From: an uncultured Pseudomonadales bacterium
Lineage (GTDB): Bacteria; Pseudomonadota; Gammaproteobacteria; Pseudomonadales; Balneatricaceae
Length of the DNA: 64,000 nt
Direction: 5' to 3'
NCBI GenBank assembly: GCA_943787595.1
Contig: CALSNA010000005.1
Coordinates: forward strand, 62,001-126,000
Positions 19,456 through 27,457 of the stretch are shown here, one piece after another. The notes under the pieces are model-generated. The model was not told the DNA's origin. It ran no database searches and worked only from the letters and a program-made list of their open reading frames with translations. The first letter of the stretch is position 1; every line of letters starts with the position of its first letter. The position numbers and the translations under genes are program-made.

Positions 19456-21012
19456 ATGGCCTGTGGTTACAAAAAGGGAGTGGAAATACCAGGGCTTAGA
19501 TTATTTTTTCCAGCGTTTGCTGCCGGAGCAATGGGTAGTTCGGCAGCATTTTTCGATTTTTTAGTTCATTTATCAGAGGCCTATAATAATATTGATGGCT
19601 CAGGCCCTATTTCTCATAATACTGCTGTACTTATGCTTCATGGCCGTGATCAAGGGAGCATGAAATTTATGGGAACCAAAATGGGTATGGGTGTCTTTAT
19701 TGCCGAAGCTGGTGATAATAAGATGATGGTTCATCAAGGAGCAAACGATGGTTTTCGTGCTCTTTATCTATACTGTTTTTCTGGCCCTAATAGAGATCAA
19801 GGGTTTGTGATCCAAAGTAATGCAGATAATGAAAGTGTGCTCCTCATTAGCGAATTAGCACAAATTATTCTAACAAACCTTGATTTTAAAGGTGTTAATT
19901 TATCGGGATTTCAAAATAAATTTAACTATGAACACCTAAGACAAGAAGAAATAGTGAATTTAAGTTATAAAAAACTTATTTTTGACTGTTTCAAAAAAAA
20001 TCTTCCAGAACTGCCTAAACGAAAGAGAGTCAAGGTTACTTTATCTGATGAAAATATTCTAAGAAAAGCAAAATTAGTTGAAGTAAGTAATGAAATGTTT
20101 GCTCAGGTTAGTAATCTCCAGAATCCATATTTGCCTATATTTGACCCTGCCGAGTTTGGTAGCCAAGGTAAAGTTATGGATAGTTGGGAAACTTCTCGTC
20201 ATAACGAAAACGAATTTGACTTTGCTATTTTTGAGCTAGCCAATCCTGAAATTATAAAATATGTTATATTCTGTACCAAATTTCATTTAGGTAATCATTT
20301 TGCACAGGCTTCAGTTGAAATTTCAGAGTATGTTAATGGGCCTTGGGTATCATTGATGAAGCCAATAACATTGGAAGGCCATAGCAAGAAGGCCGTAGAC
20401 ATTTCTGTAAATTCTACAGCTGCTAAATTTGTTAGAATAGTGGCTTATCCAGATGGTGGATTATCAAGAGTCTACTTACTTAACTCAATACCAGATAATA
20501 TTGATTTAAAATTTGATGGTAACAATAAGCCGTATATGGACCCTATTCCTAGTGTTTTAAAATCACAGTCTTTACCTGTTGAGGTAGTCTTGGAGGATAA
20601 TGATCTGGCAAAAAACGGTAAAATTGAATTTGTTTCTAATCAGCATTATGGAGATGCCAGTCATATTTTATCTGCTTTTGAACCATTGAATATGTTTGAT
20701 GGCTTTGAATCAGCTAGAAGTCGAGGCAAAGATCATAAAGAAGAAATAATTATAAAACTTGGTAGAGCCGGTATCATTGATCAAATTATTTTTGATTTTA
20801 GCTATTTTAAAAAAAATAATCCTAATGAGTTAACAATTTTTGCATACAGTGAAGGTAATTGGGTCGAAATTATCCCTAGAAATAACGTGAAAGCCTTTGC
20901 AGGAAATAAAAAATTATATAAAGTAAAATCCTCTGTAGTGACTGAAAAAATTAAGGTTAATATTTTCCCAGATGGTGGCTTTAATAGAATTAGAGTCCTA
21001 GAAAGGCATTAG
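19456..21012 (+). CDS. Ureide-to-malate fusion protein, second part: rest of beta-lactamase fold and allantoicase
   Basis: This continues the same reading frame after the TAA at 19384. The first 180 residues complete the serine-hydrolase fold, including HQGANDGFRALY with the third beta-lactamase motif (HxG, codons 1110-1112 of the joined frame). The last 290 residues are an allantoicase, which splits allantoate into ureidoglycolate and urea. It has two family repeats: VMDSWETSRHNE with FDFAIFEL, FHLGNHF and YPDGGLSRVYLL; then MFDGFESARSRG with IIIKLGRAG and FPDGGFNRIRVLE. Both end in the PDGG-x-x-R signature of the family. With the upstream part it would form a four-domain enzyme for OHCU to allantoin, allantoate to ureidoglycolate, and glyoxylate to malate. 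The ATG at 19456 is only the first Met after the stop, so separate translation is doubtful. Confidence 0.85.
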   Translation: MACGYKKGVEIPGLRLFFPAFAAGAMGSSAAFFDFLVHLSEAYNNIDGSGPISHNTAVLMLHGRDQGSMKFMGTKMGMGVFIAEAGDNKMMVHQGANDGFRALYLYCFSGPNRDQGFVIQSNADNESVLLISELAQIILTNLDFKGVNLSGFQNKFNYEHLRQEEIVNLSYKKLIFDCFKKNLPELPKRKRVKVTLSDENILRKAKLVEVSNEMFAQVSNLQNPYLPIFDPAEFGSQGKVMDSWETSRHNENEFDFAIFELANPEIIKYVIFCTKFHLGNHFAQASVEISEYVNGPWVSLMKPITLEGHSKKAVDISVNSTAAKFVRIVAYPDGGLSRVYLLNSIPDNIDLKFDGNNKPYMDPIPSVLKSQSLPVEVVLEDNDLAKNGKIEFVSNQHYGDASHILSAFEPLNMFDGFESARSRGKDHKEEIIIKLGRAGIIDQIIFDFSYFKKNNPNELTIFAYSEGNWVEIIPRNNVKAFAGNKKLYKVKSSVVTEKIKVNIFPDGGFNRIRVLERH

Positions 21013-21077
21013 ATGTATTAGCTCAGACTTGATTTGACAGTTACCGATTTTTCCAGAAGGCATCTGTCAGTTCAGCT

Positions 21078-21720
21078 TCAGTTCATAAAATTTTCTGTCC
21101 AGATCAGTTTGCCATCAAGCAATGTTTGCATTAGCATCCTGTCGTCACACCGCTTGTCTTGATAAGTAGGTTCATTATTATAGCTATCGACCCAGATATC
21201 CAAATCGGCTTGTAACTGATCAACGGATTCATAAATTTTCTGTCTCAGAATCAGTTGATAAAACTCCTGCAAAATGGTTTTATGAAAGCGTATAATAAAT
21301 ACTGTTGGTTTGTAGATGTTGCGCCTTGGTTCCGGTTGCTTGATGCCATTGATGGCCATGTAAAGCTGGTAATAATAGCTTTGCGTAACCCGATGGAACG
21401 AACATCACTAGCCGATACAAAAATGCCTTGACAGCGCAGTGCATCGGACACACAAACTTATCCATGGTCAGGCTCATCAATGATGCATTGTGTAATAGCC
21501 ATTTCAATGTTGGGATAAACTTGATTTTTCATGTTGAGCATCTGTCGGTTTTACCGAACAGTGATTCAACACTGTTGTTATCAACGGCTTCCTTGTAACA
21601 ATAAAATTTATCTCGCGATACTCTCATCATTTTACAGGCTTTGGAAATATTACCTAATTTATCGGCAAGATTTAGTAATTCTGCTTTGTATTTAACGATA
21701 CAATCATTAATCTTAAGCAT
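21078..21720 (-). pseudogene. IS481-like transposase, frameshifted remnant
   Basis: The minus strand starts at 21720 with a helix-turn-helix segment (ISKACKMMRVSRDKFYCYKEA, then VESLFGKT), typical of IS481-type transposases. It ends at 21078 with the integrase-core tail: FHKTILQEFYQL, YESVDQLQADLD, SYNNEPTYQ and MLMQTLLDGK. The middle, carrying the DDE core, is spread over other frames with stops and appears shortened. Not functional. It lies 65 bases after the ureide fusion gene and could have helped to mobilise it; I could not identify paired inverted ends. Confidence 0.8.
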
Positions 21721-22163
21721 GAGGGTTACCGCTTAGTTTTTTTGATTTTAGGTTTAGTCACCTTCTATCAAAACGGGTAATCTTCTATATTTCAAGAGAC
21801 TGTTTTCAGATTTAATCTAAATTTATTCGATTAATTATAAGCAGATATACAATTCAATCTAATTTACAGTCTCAAAAGTAGTGGTTTTAAGCTCCAAAAA
21901 TTATCGAAAATATCTGGTAAGATAGTTCTCATAGGGAATAATCAGGTACTGTATATCAAACATGGCACAATCAATTACGGATTGTGTCATGGCTGTTTAA
22001 ATTTTTTGGAAAGCTTCCGGTATTGTTGATTAAAATGCTGGATATATGATCATAGTTATGAATTACTTGTATAGAAAGGCGCGGATAATATGTTTTTATC
22101 TATACAAAATTAAAACTGTATAAGTGACTATTTGTGCGTCTTATTTTTTACCTAAGGACTTAC
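21721..22163. other. AT-rich spacer
   Basis: Spacer between the IS481-like remnant and the truncated transporter gene. I see no gene in it. Confidence 0.5.
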
Positions 22164-22502
22164 ATGCCTTTATCTATTCAACGATTTATCGTAGACCAAT
22201 TTATTGTGTTAATGGTTGCCGCTTTTATTATCGGTATGTTGTTTCAGCCACTGGCAGCTGCTTTGAATCCCGTCATTCTTTATTTGATCATGACTGTGAT
22301 GTATCTATCATTTCTAAAAATGGATTTTCATTTGCTTAGTGATGAAATTAAACAGTGGCCAATCCACTTATACTTGGCCATTACAACCTTGATGATCGTG
22401 CCTGCATTGGTTTTTTATTTGTGTCGTTTTGTGCTGGATTTAATTGGGCTAGATACCAAATATGCGGTGGGTTCATTATTGCTATTTATAATATGGATAT
22501 AA
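22164..22502 (+). pseudogene. Truncated BASS-type (bile acid:sodium symporter-like) transporter
   Basis: A 112-residue frame starting MPLSIQRF with three to four membrane segments: FIVLMVAAFIIGMLF, VILYLIMTVMYLSFL, LYLAITTLMIVPALVFYL and AVGSLLLFII. The FLKMDF and DTKYAVGSLLL context resembles the first third of bile-acid/sodium-symporter and related ACR3-like carriers, which have about ten helices and 300 residues. The frame stops at 22502 and the remaining helices are absent, so the gene is truncated. Substrate unknown. Confidence 0.55.
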
Positions 22503-22581
22503 AAACTTTATGTAATGCAATTTATATGGCTAAAAATAAAGCTGGGTACTTTATTATATAGTCGTGGATTTTTGACTTAAT

Positions 22582-22619
22582 AAAAACCGACCACAAATTA
22601 ATCTAATTGCAGTCGGTTT
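22582..22619 (-). terminator. Rho-independent terminator of glnK-amtB
   Basis: On the minus strand AAACCGAC and GTCGGTTT pair around an 18-base loop and are followed by a T-rich run (TTTTTATT). It lies 25 bases after the amtB stop. Confidence 0.75.
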
Positions 22620-22643
22620 GGTTTGGTTTGAATAAAGCCTAGT

Positions 22644-23930
22644 CTAGGTTATATTATAACCACGTTCCTCATGTTCAGTGATATCTAACCCTTCATTTTC
22701 AGATTCTTGTGAAACTCTTAAATCAGTTACAAAACTTACCAGTTTCAAAATGATCCAAGTGACCACTGCTGTCCAGGCTCCTATGAATAGAACGCCTTTT
22801 AGTTGTATCATTAATTGAACCATTGGACCTCCTTCAGCGATACCACTGGCTCCTGCACCTAAGAAGCCGCCAGGCGTTCCAACAAAACTTAACATGATGA
22901 TACCTAGTATGCCACCGACTCCATGGACTGGGAATACATCTAGGGAATCATCAATCTTTAAGGTAGATTTAATAAACTGAGTGGCATAATAACAGATTAT
23001 TCCTGCTAATAACCCTATAAGTAAAGCACCTCCAGGTCCCACTGTTCCTGCTGCTGGTGTGATGGTTGCTAATCCTGCGACCATACCTGTAGCAATACCA
23101 ACTACTGTAGGTTTGCCTTGTTTCATCCATTCGATACACATCCAAGTCAAGGCTCCTACGGCAGCACTAATGTGAGTAACCAGCATTGCCATGCCCGCAT
23201 CCGCATTAGCTGCGAGAGCACTTCCGGCGTTAAAGCCAAACCAGCCTACCCAAAGCATTGCAGCGCCTATAACCACTAAAGTTCTATTATGAGGCATCAT
23301 TTGAGCATTCGGGAAGCCTGTTCGTTTACCCAAAACTATGGCAACAACTAATGCTGCTACACCACAAGTCAAATGTACAACTATACCTCCGGCAAAATCA
23401 ATAACGCCCCATTCTGCTAACAAGCCACCACCCCAGACCATATGGCAGGCAGGGAAGTATACGAATGTTAACCAAAGTGCTGAGAAAAGACACATAGCCG
23501 TAAATTTCATTCTTTCAGCAAAAGCGCCGACCACCAAGGCAGGTGTAATGATGGCAAATGTCATTTGGAACATTACAAAAACTGTTTCAGGAATGGTTCC
23601 AGAGAGGCTCCCTCTACCAATCCCAGACATAAAAGCTGCGCTTAAATCACCTACAAAAGCACCATCACCTCTAAAGGACAAGCTATAGCCATAGATAACC
23701 CAAATGACTGAAGCAATACATGCTATTGCGAAGCAATGCATTAAAACTGAAATTACATTTTTGCTCCTAACTAAACCGGCATAAAACAAGGCTAAACCTG
23801 GCAAAGTCATAAACAAGACTAATGCTGTGGCAGTTAACATCCAGGCGGTGTCTCCAGTTTCCAGACCTGCAGCTGATGCCGGTAGTGGACACAGCCCTAA
23901 GATTGTTAATAACAATAGTTTCTTGAACAT
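22644..23930 (-). CDS. amtB: AmtB ammonium transporter
   Basis: A 428-residue Amt/Rh family channel, with a signal peptide (residues 1-20) followed by 11 membrane helices, as in E. coli AmtB. Family signatures visible are DTAWMLTATALVLFMTLPGLALFYAGLV at the start of the mature protein (positions 23 to 50), the aromatic gate region MFQMTFAIITPALV, and FAGGIVVHLTCGVAALV, where the first pore histidine lies. The second pore histidine is in FPVHGVGGI. The gene is preceded by GAGAGGTAATT as ribosome site and lies 133 bases after glnK, forming the usual glnK-amtB operon. In such operons, uridylylation-free GlnK plugs the channel when nitrogen is plentiful. Transcription should be controlled by the sigma-54 promoter before glnK. 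Confidence 0.97.
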   Translation of the reverse strand: MFKKLLLLTILGLCPLPASAAGLETGDTAWMLTATALVLFMTLPGLALFYAGLVRSKNVISVLMHCFAIACIASVIWVIYGYSLSFRGDGAFVGDLSAAFMSGIGRGSLSGTIPETVFVMFQMTFAIITPALVVGAFAERMKFTAMCLFSALWLTFVYFPACHMVWGGGLLAEWGVIDFAGGIVVHLTCGVAALVVAIVLGKRTGFPNAQMMPHNRTLVVIGAAMLWVGWFGFNAGSALAANADAGMAMLVTHISAAVGALTWMCIEWMKQGKPTVVGIATGMVAGLATITPAAGTVGPGGALLIGLLAGIICYYATQFIKSTLKIDDSLDVFPVHGVGGILGIIMLSFVGTPGGFLGAGASGIAEGGPMVQLMIQLKGVLFIGAWTAVVTWIILKLVSFVTDLRVSQESENEGLDITEHEERGYNIT

Positions 23931-24063
23931 AATTACCTCTCTAAATTGATAAAATTAATACGGATTTGCCATAAGAAATTGATGTCAAGCTTTAAAGTAC
24001 ACTGGTATTTTGCCAACGGCATTTTTCCATGCCACACATCAGGCGATTAATGAGTAACTTGAT

Positions 24064-24402
24064 TTATAGAGCGGCGTCGCCAGTTTCATCCGTACGAATC
24101 CGGAAAGCCTGCAATAATTCCGTAACGAAGATTTTACCATCACCAATATTTCCTGTATGAGCTTTAGTAGCAATAGCTTCAATAATTTTATCTAACTGAT
24201 CATCCGATGTGGCCACTTCCAGCCTAATTTTAGGCAAAAAATCCACGACATATTCTGCCCCTCGATAAAGCTCTGTATGGCCTTTCTGACGACCAAACCC
24301 TTTTACTTCAGTAACAGTAATGCCATTTACTCCTAGTTCAGAAAGGGCTTCACGAATTTCGTCAAGCTTAAACGGTTTTATTATTGCCGTAATTAGTTTC
24401 AT
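24064..24402 (-). CDS. glnK: GlnK nitrogen regulatory P-II protein
   Basis: A 112-residue P-II signal protein that senses ATP/ADP and 2-oxoglutarate and controls AmtB and NtrB. The T-loop carries the uridylylation tyrosine in RGAEYVVDFLPK, and the P-II signature at the carboxy end reads TGNIGDGKIFV. It begins MKLITAIIKPFKLDEI, the standard start, with AGGA 8 bases before the ATG. Being linked to amtB and having a sigma-54 promoter, it is GlnK rather than GlnB. Confidence 0.96.
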   Translation of the reverse strand: MKLITAIIKPFKLDEIREALSELGVNGITVTEVKGFGRQKGHTELYRGAEYVVDFLPKIRLEVATSDDQLDKIIEAIATKAHTGNIGDGKIFVTELLQAFRIRTDETGDAAL

Positions 24403-24445
24403 TTGGTTATTCCTGCGTATTTTGGTTATATTGCTTTAGAATAAA

Positions 24446-24462
24446 ATGCATAAATCGTGCCA
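24446..24462 (-). promoter_or_regulatory. Sigma-54 (RpoN) promoter of glnK-amtB
   Basis: Minus strand: TGGCACGATTTATGCAT, which matches the -24/-12 consensus TGGCACG-N4-TTGCW except one base, with exact GG-to-GC spacing. It is 44 bases before the glnK start. Confidence 0.85.
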
Positions 24463-24591
24463 ATAATGATGTCGCCAATTAAAACAAGCAAATAAGTGCT
24501 AGTGCGGATTGTTTATTGCGCTTAATGAGTATATTAACTGGCTTATAGAGTGCAGCTCCAGGCTCATTTTAGGGCAATTGCATCATGATGA

Positions 24592-24608
24592 CGCACTATT
24601 ACTGTGCA
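24592..24608. promoter_or_regulatory. NtrC-type enhancer site
   Basis: CGCACTATTACTGTGCA fits the NtrC consensus (GCAC-N7-GTGC with near-palindromic ends). It lies about 130-145 bases upstream of the sigma-54 promoter, a normal enhancer distance. A second site was not clear. Confidence 0.7.
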
Positions 24609-24763
24609 TGTATACATAGCAGTTTTCACAACATCAATTAAAAGGACTTTCTTCAATAATTACTGAGATAACTTTTATTGGCAGTTATTACTGAATTGAG
24701 GGTGTGGCGTGGAACATATGACTGGTTCAGATATTTTGCAGTTAAGTATCCTGATTAAGTCAT

Positions 24764-25688
24764 TTAACTGTGTAATTCAGCTATGATCCCGGGCGGATAC
24801 TGGGCATCATAGCTAGCTTGTTCTAACATCCAGTCTCTGAAGGCAGTTACGCTGTGGTGTTGTAAATGTTTTTTAGGATAAACAATATAATATGCGTATT
24901 CACAGTAGTACTTTATCAAATAAGCGCACCAGGCGACCTGCCTGAAGATGATCAGCTACAAAAAGGGTTGAGCCAAGGGCAATGCCTTGTCCATCAATGG
25001 CTGCCTGAATAAGTACATTAGTATCATCTATGATGGTTCCTCTTCTGGCGTTAACTGAGTTTTCACCAGACTGGCTTAGCCAATCCACCCAGCAATTGTA
25101 ATCAGCATCATGCAATAGGGTGTAATCGGTTAAATGTTCTAGGTCAGTAATGGTTTGGCGTTTGAATAGTAATGATGGACTGCAAACCGGAAAAAAATCC
25201 AACTGCATCACTGGATAACATTCAACTCCAGGCCAGTTACCATGTCCATAGGTTACTGCTATGTCAATATCTTCTCTGTTAAAATCAACAGATCCCAAGG
25301 CATGAAACAGGCGTAGATCTATGCTCGGATATAATGCCTGGAAATGTTTCAGGCGAGGTGACAACCACTTGGCTGCAAATGAAGGAGCTAACCTGATTTT
25401 AAGCGTTTTGGGATCATCCTTCTGGCTCACCTGAGCCACTGTCGTTGATATCTGGTTAAAGGACTGCCGCAATATTGGTAGCAGTTGTTGCCCAGCTGCT
25501 GTTAATACCAGGCGGCGAGGTAAGCGTCTAAACAGGCTTATGCAAAGATAATTTTCTAGCGTCTTAATTTGGTGACTTATAGCAGCCTGTGTTACACATA
25601 GTTCGGCTGCTGCCTGAGTAACGCTTGATAATCGTGCCGCTGCTTCAAAAGCCCGCAAACTGTTAAGAGGAGGTGATTTTCTTGCCAT
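24764..25688 (-). pseudogene. LysR-family regulator (GcvA-like) with a frameshift near its end
   Basis: The amino terminus (LNSLRAFEAAARLSSVTQAA, TQAAISHQIKTLE) is a LysR helix-turn-helix of the GcvA/AmpR subgroup, followed by the substrate-binding domain. The uninterrupted frame ends at 24900 after 262 residues. In another frame the next bases read EYAYYIVYPKKHL, FRDWMLEQA and PPGIIAELHS, which is the standard GcvA-like tail, ending at 24764. One extra base around 24,900-24,910 would explain this; the repaired protein is about 308 residues, the family length. It is divergent from the methyltransferase gene at 25865, so it is the likely regulator of the methylated-amine operon. Loss of the last 45 residues may impair ligand response. 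Confidence 0.85.
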
Positions 25689-25864
25689 AATGACGGCTTA
25701 ACACAAATTGTATTTTCATTGGAGTATAGTAAAGATGACATAGCAATCAGCAATTCTAATCTAATAAGCAAAAAATCATCAATTGTTGTTGCTCAATAAA
25801 CTTGACACAATTAAGCTAATCATTGAAAGGCTTGGTATAATCAAACTCAAATTCGGTATTTACT
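25689..25864. promoter_or_regulatory. Divergent promoter region between LysR gene and mttB-like gene
   Basis: A 176-base spacer shared by divergent genes, the usual place of LysR-regulator binding. I could not fix an exact binding site. Confidence 0.5.
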
Positions 25865-27412
25865 ATGCCCAAAAGAACAGGTGGCCGTCAGGCCCGACTT
25901 GCTGAACGTAAAGCTCCTTTATCCCATGACACAAAACCGGTATTGCCCGGTGAGCAAGGTGGTAGCTATTTGCCGCTTAACCAGCAACAGTTGGCTGCTA
26001 TTCACGAAAATATATTGTGCATTCTGGAAACCATTGGTTTTGCCCAAGCTACGCCTCACTGTGAACAGGTTTGTGTTGCAGCAGGTGCTGAAATGGGTAC
26101 CGATGGGAGATTGCGGATGCCAAGGGCGCTGGTCGAAAAAACCATACAAATAGCCCGGCGCAATCTGGTATTGCATGGTCAAACTGCACAACATGATCTT
26201 AATTTGAGCGGCCAGCGAGTGCACTTTGCCACTGCTGGTGCAGCCGTCATGATCGCCGACTCTGCCAATAACTGTTATCGTGACTCCTGTGCCCAAGATC
26301 TCTATGATATGGCACGCATTACCAATCAGTGCGAGCATCTACATTTGTTTCAGCGCACCTGTGTATTGCGAGATATTGATGATTCAAGGATCATGGATAT
26401 TAATTCTTTATACTGCTCTATCATGGGTACGTCTAAACATGTTGGAGTTAGCTTTACAGAAGACCAACATGTTAGTGATGCGCTGCGACTGCTTCATATA
26501 GCGGCAGGTAGCGAAGCTAATTGGCGAGCCCGTCCCTTTGTCAGCATGTCAAACTGCTTTGTTGTACCACCCATGAAATTTGCGGAAGAGTCCCTAAATT
26601 GCCTAAGGGTTGGCGTTGAGGGAGGCATGCCAATTCTATTATTGTCAGCTGGGCAAGCTGGTGCTACTGCCCCAGCATTGCTAGCCGGAGCAGTATCTCA
26701 GGCTTGGGCTGAATGTTTGGGTGGGCTAGTTTATGTGAATGCCATACGTCCGAATGCTCCTGCTATTATTGGTACCTGGCCCTTTGTCTCTGATCTGCGT
26801 ACCGGTGCCATGAGCGGTGGATCTCCAGAACAGGGTATTCTATCTGCAGCTTGCGCCCAGATGGGTAACTACCTGGATTTACCTACTGGCACAGCATGCG
26901 GCATGACCGATGCCAAGTTGCCAGATTACCAAGCTGGTTCTGAGCGCGCATACACCGCAGTGGCAGCTGCCATGGCGGGTGCTAATATTGTCTATGAGTC
27001 TGCCGGCATGTATGCCAGCTTACTTGGAACCTGTCCAGAAAGTTTGCTGTTAGACAATGATTTATTGGGTGCCTGTCTGCGGATGACCAAGGGCATATCT
27101 GTTAATGATGATGCCTTGAGCTTTGAAGTGATAAAAGATGTTTGCTTGAATGACAAAGGTCACTACCTAGGTTCAGAGCAGACACTTGCAGTTATGCAAA
27201 GTGAATATATATACCCTTTACTGGGGGATCGTTCAAGCCCAAATGTTTGGAAAGAACAGGGTAAACCAGTACTACTTGAAAAGGCTATTGCTCGCAAGCA
27301 AGAAATTCTCAACCATGATTTCCCTAACCATATCCCTGATCTAATTGACCGGGCAATTCGAATGGAGTTTGATATTCGACTGAATCGAGCTGCTTTAGGT
27401 CGTGCTGATTAA
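25865..27412 (+). CDS. MttB-superfamily methyltransferase (non-pyrrolysine type)
   Basis: A 515-residue member of the trimethylamine methyltransferase (MttB) superfamily, a TIM-barrel that transfers a methyl group from a quaternary or tertiary amine to a corrinoid protein. Seen: HFATAGAAVMIAD, GTSKHVGVSF, MSGGSPEQGI, TGTACGMTDAKLPDYQAGSE and YESAGMYASLLG. There is no internal TAG, so it is not the pyrrolysine trimethylamine enzyme; relatives such as MtgB use glycine betaine. It is the first gene of an operon with two demethylating flavoproteins. A partner corrinoid protein and its methyl acceptor enzyme are not in this window. The substrate (glycine betaine, another betaine or a methylamine) is inferred from neighbours. 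Confidence 0.85.
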   Translation: MPKRTGGRQARLAERKAPLSHDTKPVLPGEQGGSYLPLNQQQLAAIHENILCILETIGFAQATPHCEQVCVAAGAEMGTDGRLRMPRALVEKTIQIARRNLVLHGQTAQHDLNLSGQRVHFATAGAAVMIADSANNCYRDSCAQDLYDMARITNQCEHLHLFQRTCVLRDIDDSRIMDINSLYCSIMGTSKHVGVSFTEDQHVSDALRLLHIAAGSEANWRARPFVSMSNCFVVPPMKFAEESLNCLRVGVEGGMPILLLSAGQAGATAPALLAGAVSQAWAECLGGLVYVNAIRPNAPAIIGTWPFVSDLRTGAMSGGSPEQGILSAACAQMGNYLDLPTGTACGMTDAKLPDYQAGSERAYTAVAAAMAGANIVYESAGMYASLLGTCPESLLLDNDLLGACLRMTKGISVNDDALSFEVIKDVCLNDKGHYLGSEQTLAVMQSEYIYPLLGDRSSPNVWKEQGKPVLLEKAIARKQEILNHDFPNHIPDLIDRAIRMEFDIRLNRAALGRAD

Positions 27413-27457
27413 CTTGCATAGCATCATAATGGGACAATAGAATCAGGACAAGATACC

